A DNA stretch of 21,817 bases from a virus. Each line of letters starts with the position of its first letter. Positions within the stretch are counted from its first letter, which is position 1. The DNA lies in the IMG/VR virus record IMGVR_UViG_3300037164_000069, positions 1-21,817 of that record; one strand, written 5' to 3'. A model generated the notes under the pieces. The model saw only the letters and a program-made list of their open reading frames with translations. It searched no databases and had not been told where the DNA came from. This document shows positions 6,089 to 13,276 of this stretch, piece after piece. The position numbers and the translations under genes were made by a program.

Positions 6089-6115
6089 GGGGTGGCTCCC
6101 TCGGGGAGCCACCCC
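6089..6115. repeat. Hairpin with 12-bp perfect stem and 3-base loop
   Basis: GGGGTGGCTCCC (6089-6100), loop TCG, exact complement (6104-6115). Shares the TGGCTCC/GGAGCCA core with the neighbouring hairpin. Together they may end leftward transcription or bind a protein. Confidence 0.75.
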
Positions 6116-6190
6116 GGGGCGTTCAATAGAGAGTTACTACGGAGAGTAAAGCAGGGAGAGGGAAGAGGCTTGAGTTACCGCTTAGGAAAT

Positions 6191-6225
6191 CCGTCGTCGT
6201 CGTCGAAGCGGGCCGACGACGACGG
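6191..6225 (-). terminator. Hairpin after the LuxR-type gene, possible terminator
   Basis: CCGTCGTCGTCG (6191-6202) pairs perfectly with CGACGACGACGG (6214-6225) across an 11-base loop. It lies directly after the stop (6228-6230) of the leftward LuxR-type gene. No T-tract follows, so terminator activity is uncertain; the triplet composition could also be a simple-repeat accident. Confidence 0.4.
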
Positions 6226-6227
6226 GG

Positions 6228-6563
6228 TCAAGGGAGGCCCAAAACCGCGGAACAAGCCGGAGATCCGCAGAAGCAGCCGCGGCCGTGATGCGCCAGGGGA
6301 GAGGCATGCCCTTTTATTGAGGACGGGTTGCTGATGGCCCAAATGGAGAGGCTCACGCGATTGCATAGCCCAAGCCCCCGACTGAGGGCGCCAACGTATT
6401 GCTTGACGGTTGACTCGCTGATGCCAAGGCAAGCGGCTATTTGTTTATTGGCAAATCCGTGAGCGAGGTAGTGCAGGACTTCGCGCTCGCGGGGCGATAG
6501 GATGGCCATCTCACGCTGCTTACCGCCGATGGTGGCCCTGATTCGCCTCATCCGATCCCGCAC
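6228..6563 (-). CDS. LuxR/GerE-type helix-turn-helix regulator, 111 aa
   Basis: A stand-alone GerE DNA-binding domain at about residues 20-80: LSPREREVLHYLAHGFANKQ followed by IAACLGISESTVKQYVGAL is a textbook LuxR-type four-helix unit, including the recognition helix SESTVKQYV. There is no receiver or autoinducer-binding domain, so it is a solo DNA-binding protein. The last 30 residues (after SNPSSIKGH) contain several Cys, Gly and His and look unlike the family; the natural end may be nearer residue 82 with a later frame change. The first codon is GTG at 6561-6563; ATGs at 6549-6551 and 6507-6509 are alternatives. It is divergent from the late operon, an obvious place for a late-gene switch; that role is inferred. 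Confidence 0.75.
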   Translation of the reverse strand: MRDRMRRIRATIGGKQREMAILSPREREVLHYLAHGFANKQIAACLGISESTVKQYVGALSRGLGLCNRVSLSIWAISNPSSIKGHASPLAHHGRGCFCGSPACSAVLGLP

Positions 6564-6668
6564 AAATCACTGCGGGTACCCCAACTTGCGGACCGTCTGA
6601 AAGCACTGCCCTTACCTACTACCATTTTACGGATAGCGTGCTCTTAAATACAACCGCAAACTAGAAGC
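6564..6668. promoter_or_regulatory. Divergent intergenic region before the late operon
   Basis: 105 bases between the LuxR-type gene and the first rightward gene. It is more AT-rich than its surroundings near 6628-6660. Related half sites lie in opposite orientation: ACTTGCGG near 6583 and CCGCAAACT near 6654. No confident -10/-35 pair could be assigned. A promoter here is expected because genes run away on both sides. Confidence 0.4.
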
Positions 6669-7103
6669 GTGACACCAAACACGCTACAGACCGTTCCCAA
6701 TCGCGGGCAGCTTATCGACGAATTCGGGGAGTTGGACCGCAGGCTGGCGCTGCTCAAGCCGGCGGTCGACCGCCACAGAGAGCTGAAAGAAATCATTGCC
6801 AGTTGGTATGCGGATACGCCGGCCGAGAAGGCCACGACGGCAAGCGGGAAGCTGTATACGGTACACGTGGCGGCGGCGGGGAACGAACGAACGGTGTTCG
6901 ACAACAAAAAGGCCTTCGCGGCGCTCAAGAAGGCCACCGGCTCGCTGGATGCGGCGGTGGCGGCGATCACGATACCTCTGACCAAGGCCATCGATAAGTT
7001 CATCCCTAAGGAGTTGCACCCCCAGTTCGTGAGCGAGGCTCGCACGGGATCGCGCAAGGTAACAGCCGTCCTCACCGCTTCCGCAACCGAGAAGGCAGCG
7101 TAG
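6669..7103 (+). CDS. Phage protein of unknown function, 144 aa
   Basis: Starts with GTG at 6669 after a weak AGAAG; stop at 7101-7103 touches the next ATG (TAGATG). The N-terminal third is a likely coiled coil (LIDEFGELDRRLALLKPAVD), followed by a strand-turn segment (GKLYTVHVAAAGNERTVFD), then helices and an RTGSRKVTAVL end. This order (helical arm, small beta region, RTGSR-type tail) occurs in many phage proteins encoded near terminase or recombination genes, and faintly recalls Gam-like nuclease inhibitors. I do not recognise a specific family. As first gene of the rightward operon, it could act early in infection. Confidence 0.75.
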   Translation: MTPNTLQTVPNRGQLIDEFGELDRRLALLKPAVDRHRELKEIIASWYADTPAEKATTASGKLYTVHVAAAGNERTVFDNKKAFAALKKATGSLDAAVAAITIPLTKAIDKFIPKELHPQFVSEARTGSRKVTAVLTASATEKAA

Positions 7104-7526
7104 ATGCCCAGGGGAACCCGGGCCGGCAAACAGGCCAAGCGTATCGCCGTCGCAAAAGGCGTTGCGGCGGGGAAATCGGCGACGGCGATCGCCAAAGACG
7201 CCGGCTGCAAACGCCGCCACGTCGAGAGGCTCAAGCAGGAGCCCGAAACCCAACTCCTCATCACGGAAATGATGCGACCTCATCGGCAGCAACTGGAAAA
7301 GCTCGTTGACTCGGCGCTGAAAGCCGTGGCCGCGGGGCTGAGGGCCACCACTGCCCGGAAACGTCCCGACCATGAGATCCGGCTGCGCTCGGTGGGCCGC
7401 GTCAAGCAGTTACTCGAGTTGGCACAAGGAGAGCGTGTCGAGAAACCGACCGAGACGACGGGCCTGGTGACGTGGGAGGAATTCGTGCTGCTATACCGCA
7501 GACGGACACAAGGAGCGGCAGCTTGA
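7104..7526 (+). CDS. HTH protein in the small-terminase position, 140 aa
   Basis: Starts immediately after the previous stop. A basic N-terminus (MPRGTRAGKQAKRIAVAKG) leads to a helix-turn-helix at about 18-45 (AAGKSATAIAKDAGCKRRHV), followed by helices at 55-110 and a short C-terminal patch VTWEEFVLLYRR. Small terminase subunits commonly have this size and order: N-terminal HTH for DNA recognition, central oligomerisation helices, and a C-terminal segment that contacts the large subunit. The large terminase lies one gene downstream, with a sigma factor between. The family cannot be proven without a profile search; a transcription regulator is the alternative. Confidence 0.6.
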   Translation: MPRGTRAGKQAKRIAVAKGVAAGKSATAIAKDAGCKRRHVERLKQEPETQLLITEMMRPHRQQLEKLVDSALKAVAAGLRATTARKRPDHEIRLRSVGRVKQLLELAQGERVEKPTETTGLVTWEEFVLLYRRRTQGAAA

Positions 7527-8131
7527 CACGCGACGATCTGATCCTGGCGCATCTGCCGATGGTCGGTCGAATCGCCGGGAAACTCTCCCACATTCTCCCC
7601 AAGTCCCTGGACATTCAGGATCTAACCGCCGCTGGGTTCGTCGGTCTGATTCAAGCGGCGGACGCCTACAAGCCGGAGCGCGGGCAATTCGACCACTTCG
7701 CGTACTACCGGGTACGCGGAGCCATCATCGATGCCCACCGCAGGCGAGCGTTTCAGGAAGAATTACACGAGTCGATCGACTCGTGGACCGAGGCCACGCT
7801 GGACGCCGGCAACCACAGCGAATTCTATAAGGCGCGCTTCAAGTTGGCAGAACTTCGCGACCGGGCGCCGCTGCCGGAAGCGAAAGCGGCGGAGCGGGAG
7901 AGAGTCCGGCTGCTGTGGTCGGCGATCCGCGATCTACCCCGGGACGAGGGGTGCGTGCTGAGGCGCTACTTGGCGGGAGAGAGCGCCAACGCGATCGCGC
8001 GGCAGCTACGACGGCCGCCAGCCTGGACGCGAGGCAAGCTGGAGTCGGCGCGCCGCCAAGTGGCCGCGACTCTGACGGGCCGGCAGATGCCGGCCCGACC
8101 CCGGCAGTTCGCCGAAAAGCTGGCCGCGTGA
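7523..8131 (+). CDS. Phage-encoded sigma-70 family factor, 202 aa
   Basis: Would direct host RNA polymerase to specific promoters. The TTG start at 7523-7525 overlaps the upstream stop as TTGA and has AAGGAG at ideal distance, better than a longer frame to 7472. Region 2 is at about residues 5-75, with HLPMVGRIAGKL, IQDLTAAGFVGLIQAADAY and the aromatic/basic FAYYRVRGAIIDAHRR. Region 4 is at about 127-182, with RDLPRDEGCVLRRYLAGES and HTH ANAIARQLRRPPAWTRGKL. Region 3 is not recognisable, so it resembles compact SigF/FliA-like or SigI-like factors. It lies between the presumed small and large terminase genes, coupled to both, suggesting that it serves late expression. The sigma identity is strong; its promoters are unknown. 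Confidence 0.88.
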   Translation: MTRDDLILAHLPMVGRIAGKLSHILPKSLDIQDLTAAGFVGLIQAADAYKPERGQFDHFAYYRVRGAIIDAHRRRAFQEELHESIDSWTEATLDAGNHSEFYKARFKLAELRDRAPLPEAKAAERERVRLLWSAIRDLPRDEGCVLRRYLAGESANAIARQLRRPPAWTRGKLESARRQVAATLTGRQMPARPRQFAEKLAA

Positions 8132-9852
8132 ACGCCGAGGATATTTATCTCGGCTTCCAGAACCACGCGAGGTTTTGCGCAGAATCGCTCATCGTCGAGA
8201 CGGAGCATCGGGAGCTGGTGCCGATGATTCTGTCGCCGGGGCAAGTGCGGTTGCACGAGGCGATCGGGAAGCAACGGAACGCAGGCAAGCCGGTTCGAAT
8301 CCTGTATCTGAAGAGTCGGCGTATTCAGGCGACCACGGGAACGGCAGCGGAGTTTTACCACAACACGGCGTTCCAGGCGGGAGTTCACACCGTCGTCCTG
8401 GCGCACGACGAGACGTCGACGCTCAACATCTTCGGGATCTACGACCGCTTCCACAAAAAGTACCGGCCTTTTGCCGGGGCCATCGGGCTGCCCCCATCGC
8501 GGGCCCTGAGCGACCGGCTGTACTTCCAGTATGGAGGAGACCCGGAAAGCTCATTTATTCAGGTCCACACGGCCGGCAACGCGACCTTCGGACGGAGTTT
8601 TCGCATCACCAACGTCCATTTCTCCGAGTTTCCTTACTACGCCGACGCTGCCGGAACGCTGGCCGCGGTTATGTCGGCGCTCCCGAAACTGCCGGAGACC
8701 ACGGCAGTGATCGAGGGCACGGCCAAGAGCATCGGGGATACTTTCCACAAAATGTGGCAGGCGGCGGCCGACTCTTCCTCGGAGGCGGAGTGGCTGGGCA
8801 TCTTCATGGGGTGGTGGGAACACCCGTTAAACCGGATGCCGCTGGCAGTGCCGGCGGACAGGTTCCAGGACTCGCTCTCCGCCGAGGAACGCGAGCTGAA
8901 ACAGAAGTACAACCTGAGCCTGGAACAGTTAGCCTGGCGGCGGTGGACCCTCTACAACGACTTCAACGGCGACCTGACACGTTTCCGGCGCGAGCACCCG
9001 GCGTGTCCGGAGGAAGCCTTCAGCGCCAGTTCCAGAAACCGTTTCTCGATTCCCCACGTGTACAAATCCTACGCGAAAGCGGAAGCCCTATGCGGCGAGC
9101 TGGAGACCGCAGATATGGGGGCGGGCGAGAAGCGCATAGCCTTGCTTCCAGCCGAGCATGGGGCGTTGCGCGTATGGAGGCGCCCCGAGAAAGGCCGTAT
9201 CTACGCATTGGGCGCCGACTGCGCCCAAGGATTGGACGAAGGAGAGAACGAGGGACACAGCGATCCGGATTGGAGCGTTGGCCAGGTTTTGGACCGGGAC
9301 ACGGGAGAGCAGGTTGCCATTTTGCGGGCTAGGATGATGCCCGGCGAAACGGGGCGCTACATGGCCAGGCTGGCGCGCTGGTACAACATGGCGCAGATTT
9401 GCGGGGAGCGCAACCCGGGTGGCGGCGGGGTATCCATGCTGGAGGCGATCCTCAACGCGGATTACCCGTCGTCGCTGATCTACCACCGGCCAACGACGCC
9501 GGACAGAGACCCGCAGGTGAGAGGCGACCGCATCGGCTGGGACACCAGCGGGGTAAGCCGCCCGGTCCTTATCAGCCTGCTTGACGAGACGCTCAGGCAA
9601 CTTGCAATCACGATCCACGACGCGATCACAGCGGGCGAATTGTTGACGTTCGTCATCAAAGCCAGCGGCAAGGCGGAGCACCAGACCGGCTGCCACGACG
9701 ACACGGTTATCGCCCTGGCGCTGGCCCTGATCGTGGTTACCCGGATGCCGCGGCCGGCGGTCCGGGAGACGACGCCAGCGCCGCGGGTGACTCGCTACGG
9801 CCGCGGCGGCGAATCCGAAAGCAGGGGGGCCATCGTTCGTGTGCGGCGCTGA
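8128..9852 (+). CDS. terL: Terminase large subunit, 574 aa
   Basis: The DNA-packaging motor ATPase and headful or cos nuclease. The start is GTG at 8128-8130, overlapping the sigma stop as GTGA. The N-terminal ATPase has a Walker-A-like loop at residues 62-70 (KSRRIQATT; most relatives have KxRQxGxST, so the usual glycine is Gln67 here) and a Walker-B-like VHFSEFP at 163-169 with Glu167 but Ser166 where Asp is common. The C-terminal RNase-H-like nuclease shows Asp364 (GADCAQG), Glu427 (GERNPGG) and Asp524/Asp525 (CHDDTVIALAL). Length is normal. It is followed by two small genes and the portal, as in many phages. Confidence 0.92.
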   Translation: MNAEDIYLGFQNHARFCAESLIVETEHRELVPMILSPGQVRLHEAIGKQRNAGKPVRILYLKSRRIQATTGTAAEFYHNTAFQAGVHTVVLAHDETSTLNIFGIYDRFHKKYRPFAGAIGLPPSRALSDRLYFQYGGDPESSFIQVHTAGNATFGRSFRITNVHFSEFPYYADAAGTLAAVMSALPKLPETTAVIEGTAKSIGDTFHKMWQAAADSSSEAEWLGIFMGWWEHPLNRMPLAVPADRFQDSLSAEERELKQKYNLSLEQLAWRRWTLYNDFNGDLTRFRREHPACPEEAFSASSRNRFSIPHVYKSYAKAEALCGELETADMGAGEKRIALLPAEHGALRVWRRPEKGRIYALGADCAQGLDEGENEGHSDPDWSVGQVLDRDTGEQVAILRARMMPGETGRYMARLARWYNMAQICGERNPGGGGVSMLEAILNADYPSSLIYHRPTTPDRDPQVRGDRIGWDTSGVSRPVLISLLDETLRQLAITIHDAITAGELLTFVIKASGKAEHQTGCHDDTVIALALALIVVTRMPRPAVRETTPAPRVTRYGRGGESESRGAIVRVRR

Positions 9853-10048
9853 ACCGACCAGAGGGCGCGTTCGCGAGACGGGGTGGAGTCCGCGCCACGA
9901 CCGCGAGCGCGCGGCGTTGCACGACTTCAACAACGTGCTGAGCGAGCTGATGGCGACGCTGCTGCTGGGCGAGGACGGGCTGGTGCGGTTCCACATCGGG
10001 GAGCTGACAGCGATGTACGAGGAGGCACTAAAACATGGACGGGCTTGA
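9839..10048 (+). CDS. Hypothetical protein, 69 aa
   Basis: GTG at 9839 overlaps the terminase end by 14 bases; no clear ribosome site is seen, and the first 20 residues are arginine-rich, so the true start could be later. The second half is a convincing helical stretch (ALHDFNNVLSELMATLLLGE, then HIGELTAMYEEALKHGRA). It ends 14 bases inside the next gene. Function is unknown; small genes are common between terminase and portal. Confidence 0.5.
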   Translation: MCGAEPTRGRVRETGWSPRHDRERAALHDFNNVLSELMATLLLGEDGLVRFHIGELTAMYEEALKHGRA

Positions 10049-10268
10049 CGTGCATTGCGAGGTGAACAGGCTTATCCAGCAGGGGATACAGCAGTACGAC
10101 CGGGAGTTGCGGCGCCGCGCCAGGGGAGGCGGCCCGGGTATCGATGAGGCGACGGAGCGGCTACGCAACTTCGCCACGTATCTGCGGGAGGTCTCCAGCC
10201 GGACGAGCGAACTTGCCGGCTTCCTGAACAAGTGGTGCGACGAGGTGGAAGCGAAGGGGCCCGAATGA
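10035..10268 (+). CDS. Hypothetical helical protein, 77 aa
   Basis: ATG at 10035 follows GGAGG about nine bases upstream; the stop overlaps the portal start as ATGA. Most of the protein is predicted amphipathic helix (NRLIQQGIQQYDRELRRRA, then EATERLRNFATYLREVSS) with an acidic end. No family is recognised. Coupling to the portal gene suggests a head-assembly or packaging accessory role. Confidence 0.65.
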   Translation: MDGLDVHCEVNRLIQQGIQQYDRELRRRARGGGPGIDEATERLRNFATYLREVSSRTSELAGFLNKWCDEVEAKGPE

Positions 10269-12547
10269 CGCAGCAGGACTTCCAACTGAACTGGCCCAAG
10301 GCCGAGCTGGACCGGATCGCGACTAGGATACAGACGGATTACCGGGCGGCGCTGGCGGATCACAATCGACGCATCAAGCGCTGGCGCGAGTACTACCGGC
10401 GTTTCCGGGCGATGGTGAACCTGCCGAACGAAGGCGAGGAGACCGCCGCAAACCTGCCGGTGCCCTACGTTCGCTGGAACGTGCTGACGAAGTGGGCCAA
10501 GGAAATGGACGCGCTGTTCGGAGACGACGCGGAGATAGTAGCCGTGCCGGTGGGGGCCTCCGACTACAAGCGCGACGCCAAGGTCTCGAAGTATATGACC
10601 TGGCGCGTGTTCAACAGCATGAAACTGGTGCCGCAGTTCTGCGCCTTCGTGCTGTTCAAGTTGGTGTTCGGGCGCGTGGTGGCGTACTCGCCTTGGAAGA
10701 CGGATTCGTTCGACGTCCCGGCTCCCGAGGGGAAAGCCTTCTACAACTGCAAGAACTGCGGCCGGGACGCCCTGGGGGACGAAGGCGCGCCGCCGCAGGC
10801 CTGCGAGCACTGCCAACATCCGTTGACGGGCAAGGAGTCGCCGAAAGACGAAGGCGAAGTGGTGGAGTACGAGGGGCCGGACTTCGTTCCGTTGTGGCCG
10901 GACGACTTCATCGTGCCGGCCGAGGAAGTCTCCACGCTGCACGAGTTCTCGTTCTGCTTGCGGAAGTACCGGGCGACCCCGGACCAGTTGCTGCGCGGCG
11001 AGGAGAAAGGACGCTACCGCGGCATCAAGGAGCACTGGGAAACCATCCTGAACATGGCGCAGCACGGCATCCAGCGCGAGTACGAAGGCGACGAGGTCAA
11101 ACAGGAGAAAGACGACGCGGAGGGCATCCTGTATCAGAGGCCGCTATCCAGCGGGGAGTCTCTGCTGGTGCTCGAATGGTACGGCCGTTGGAGGCCGTTG
11201 AAGAGCGGGGTGAAGGACGCCGCGGAGTGGGACTTCAAGAAGCGCGAGATGCGGCAACGGGAGTTCGTGGTGCGCTACCTGTGGGACCTGCGCCTGGTCA
11301 TCGGGGTGCAGGACCTGGCGCAGTTGTACCCGACGAAGCGGAACCGGCGTCCGTTCACCGAGGCGTCGATGTTCAAGGACGGCACTTACTGGTCGCCGGG
11401 GATGGCCGAGCTACTCATCGACATCGAGGACGAGCTGTGCGCCAATCACAACCAAGCCACCGAGGCGGGGCAACTGGCCATCAACCCGCCGATTGCTTAC
11501 CGGCCCGGGAGCGGTATGAACCCGGAGACGTTCAAGATCGAGCCGGGCCTGGCGATTCCGCTCGACAACCCGGCTACCGACGTAATCCAGCTCAAAATCG
11601 GCGCGAACATGGACATCGCCCAGTGGAAGGAACAGTGCGTCCTGGCGTACGGCGAGAAGCTGACCGGGATGTCCGACCTGCAGATGGGGCGCCAGAGCGA
11701 CCGGCCCAACGCGCCGCGAACCGCCAAGCAGACGGTCGCCCTGCTGGAAGAGGGTAACGTCCGTATTTCGCTGGACAACAAGGTCCTGCGCGAGGATATG
11801 TCGGGCGTTCTGTCGCATTTCTGGGATCTCGAGTACATCTTCAGCAGCCCGCAGACCTTCTTTCGCGTCACGGAAGACGACGCCGACGGGATATTCGAGA
11901 CCAACAACGGGGGGTCGATCCTGACGCTCGAGGACCGCGACGGCCGCTACGACTTCCGGCTACAGTTCGCCTCCAGCGTGCATTCGCGGGAGGCGAAAAA
12001 GGAACAGGCCTTGGCGCGGTACCAGTTGGACCTGCAGAATCCGCTGGTGGTGCAGAACCCGCAGGCGCTGTGGGAGGCGACGCGGGCGGCGCACGAGGCG
12101 CTGGACGATCCGGACTTCGCCAAGGCGGTGCCTAAGCCGCCGGCGCCGGACGTTTCGATCGATCCCAAGGACGAATGGGTGGAGCTGCTGCACGGCGAAG
12201 ACGTCCACGTCAATCCGGCGGATAACGATCAGGCGCACCTGGTACGGCACATGAAGGACCTGCAGATGTCCGAGCAGAACCCGAACGGGCCGACCGGAGA
12301 CCTGGACGCGGTAAAGAAGCTGATCGCGCACTACCACGACCATATCCAGCAGTTGCAGATGAAGAAGCTGCAACAAGCGATCGTCGAGCAGGCCGCGCAG
12401 GCCGTACAACAACTTGCGGGCAAAGCGAAGCCGTTGCGGATGCCCCAGGGGCTGTTCGGAGGACCCGTTACCGAGCCCGCCGGTAATCCGGCGGCGGAGG
12501 GCCCCAACATCTACAGCGGGCATCCGGAGGTGATGCATGAGCAGTAA
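10265..12547 (+). CDS. Portal protein with a zinc-ribbon-like insertion, 760 aa
   Basis: Forms the ring at the capsid vertex through which DNA enters and leaves. The start ATG at 10265-10267 overlaps the preceding stop (ATGA). Length is close to P22-type portals. Early segments AANLPVPYVRWNVLTKWAKE and the LFGDDAEI region, the central MAELLIDIEDELCANHNQA, PRTAKQTVALLEEGN, and the long C-terminal helices (IAHYHDHIQQLQMKKLQQAI) match large portal proteins. Residues 162-183 hold two CxxC pairs (CKNCG and CEHCQ, CX2C-X14-CX2C), a rubredoxin/zinc-ribbon-like knuckle inserted in the wing region, unusual for portals. It is flanked by terminase upstream and scaffold and capsid genes downstream. Confidence 0.88.
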   Translation: MTQQDFQLNWPKAELDRIATRIQTDYRAALADHNRRIKRWREYYRRFRAMVNLPNEGEETAANLPVPYVRWNVLTKWAKEMDALFGDDAEIVAVPVGASDYKRDAKVSKYMTWRVFNSMKLVPQFCAFVLFKLVFGRVVAYSPWKTDSFDVPAPEGKAFYNCKNCGRDALGDEGAPPQACEHCQHPLTGKESPKDEGEVVEYEGPDFVPLWPDDFIVPAEEVSTLHEFSFCLRKYRATPDQLLRGEEKGRYRGIKEHWETILNMAQHGIQREYEGDEVKQEKDDAEGILYQRPLSSGESLLVLEWYGRWRPLKSGVKDAAEWDFKKREMRQREFVVRYLWDLRLVIGVQDLAQLYPTKRNRRPFTEASMFKDGTYWSPGMAELLIDIEDELCANHNQATEAGQLAINPPIAYRPGSGMNPETFKIEPGLAIPLDNPATDVIQLKIGANMDIAQWKEQCVLAYGEKLTGMSDLQMGRQSDRPNAPRTAKQTVALLEEGNVRISLDNKVLREDMSGVLSHFWDLEYIFSSPQTFFRVTEDDADGIFETNNGGSILTLEDRDGRYDFRLQFASSVHSREAKKEQALARYQLDLQNPLVVQNPQALWEATRAAHEALDDPDFAKAVPKPPAPDVSIDPKDEWVELLHGEDVHVNPADNDQAHLVRHMKDLQMSEQNPNGPTGDLDAVKKLIAHYHDHIQQLQMKKLQQAIVEQAAQAVQQLAGKAKPLRMPQGLFGGPVTEPAGNPAAEGPNIYSGHPEVMHEQ

Positions 12548-12764
12548 TCGGCCACGTCCTTGCCGGGCGGCGTTGGCCCGCAGGCGAGCGCAGGTGGCTC
12601 GCCAGGTGCAGACGCTGCGCGCCCGGACCTACGAGCCGGCAAATGAGTACGAGTACGACCACGCGCGCGCCTGGCTGTACTGTCTGGACTGGGTGCTGGG
12701 GGGCAGCCAGGGCGACGAAGAAGGCTTCGACGCCTGGGTGGCGAGGCTAGCCAATGAAACCTAA
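12537..12764 (+). CDS. Hypothetical protein, 75 aa
   Basis: ATG at 12537 lies inside the portal end, preceded by GGAGG at six to seven bases. An arginine-rich start (RAALARRRAQVARQVQTLRA) is followed by an acidic aromatic region (EYEYDHARAWLYCLDWVLG) and an acidic end. The first part suits nucleic-acid or assembly contacts. No family is recognised. Overlaps at both ends support it as a genuine gene. Confidence 0.65.
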   Translation: MSSNRPRPCRAALARRRAQVARQVQTLRARTYEPANEYEYDHARAWLYCLDWVLGGSQGDEEGFDAWVARLANET

Positions 12765-13005
12765 CGCCATCGTCTCGCGGCGGCTGGACGCCATCGACCG
12801 GGAGCAGTTTCTGAAGATGCTGGACTCCGAGTCCTGGCACCTGTTCGTCGACCGGTTGCGCCAGGAGCTGGAGAGGCACAGGACGATTTGCGAGACCTCC
12901 GGCGACGCGCACGAAGTGACGCGGGCGCAAGGAGCGGCTAAGGCGCTGCGGACGACGCTGGCGCTGCCGGAGATACTGCTTGCGGCGATGCGGGGGAAGG
13001 CGTGA
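12754..13005 (+). CDS. Hypothetical helical protein, 83 aa
   Basis: ATG at 12754 overlaps the preceding stop by 11 bases. The sequence is mostly helical: REQFLKMLDSESWHLFVDRL, RQELERHRTICET, then TRAQGAAKALRTTLALPEIL. Small helical proteins with an S-x-x-W-x-x-F/L core appear beside many phage portal genes without a known role. No motif gives a function. Confidence 0.65.
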   Translation: MKPNAIVSRRLDAIDREQFLKMLDSESWHLFVDRLRQELERHRTICETSGDAHEVTRAQGAAKALRTTLALPEILLAAMRGKA

Positions 13006-13039
13006 ACGTTGGCGCCGATAATGGCGAATTCCCCAACAT

Positions 13040-13270
13040 ATGCAACCAAAGTTCATCGAGGTGGGCGGCGTCATCCTCAACCTCGCAGCCATCGAGGCAG
13101 TGAGGTTCGGCGGAAGCGCTCCGCCGGAAGCCTGCGCGGAGGCTCATGCGCAGGTGCATTTCGCCAGTGGAGCGGTGTTCGACTTCGCCGGACCCGAGGC
13201 GCTGGCGCTAAAGCGCTTTTTCTCGCCCGCGGGCCCGGTCTTGCAGGAGAATCCACCGCGGCCGGAGTAG
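13040..13270 (+). CDS. Hypothetical beta-rich protein, 76 aa
   Basis: ATG at 13040; no strong ribosome site. The sequence is built of short strands (FIEVGGVILNLAAIEAVRFG, AQVHFASGAVFDFAGPEA), a small barrel-like pattern seen in phage and bacterial proteins where a short domain describes a default value (VILNLAAIEAV). A larger overlapping frame on the same strand has arginine-rich, low-quality sequence and is a shadow. Function is unknown. Confidence 0.6.
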   Translation: MQPKFIEVGGVILNLAAIEAVRFGGSAPPEACAEAHAQVHFASGAVFDFAGPEALALKRFFSPAGPVLQENPPRPE

Positions 13271-13276
13271 CCTGTC

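Noticed and set aside
4679-6112. Long minus-strand open frame (477 codons) with GSHP-type peptides at its start
   Set aside because: It lies antisense to the integrase, is rich in Arg, Pro and Gly with no domain, and its start falls in the hairpins.
8290-8302. GGTTCGAATCC, resembling a tRNA T-arm
   Set aside because: It lies in the terminase coding sequence just before the Walker-A-like loop, with no acceptor, D or anticodon arms around it.
8175-9332. Long plus-strand frame overlapping the large terminase
   Set aside because: Gly/Arg-rich composition with no motifs; the terminase frame carries all recognisable motifs.
9088-9996. 302-codon minus-strand frame over the terminase end
   Set aside because: A shadow of the terminase codons; Arg/Pro/Val-rich and without a ribosome site or domain.
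10492-11757. 421-codon plus-strand frame inside the portal gene
   Set aside because: Low-complexity Gly/Arg sequence in the +1 frame of a well-supported portal gene.
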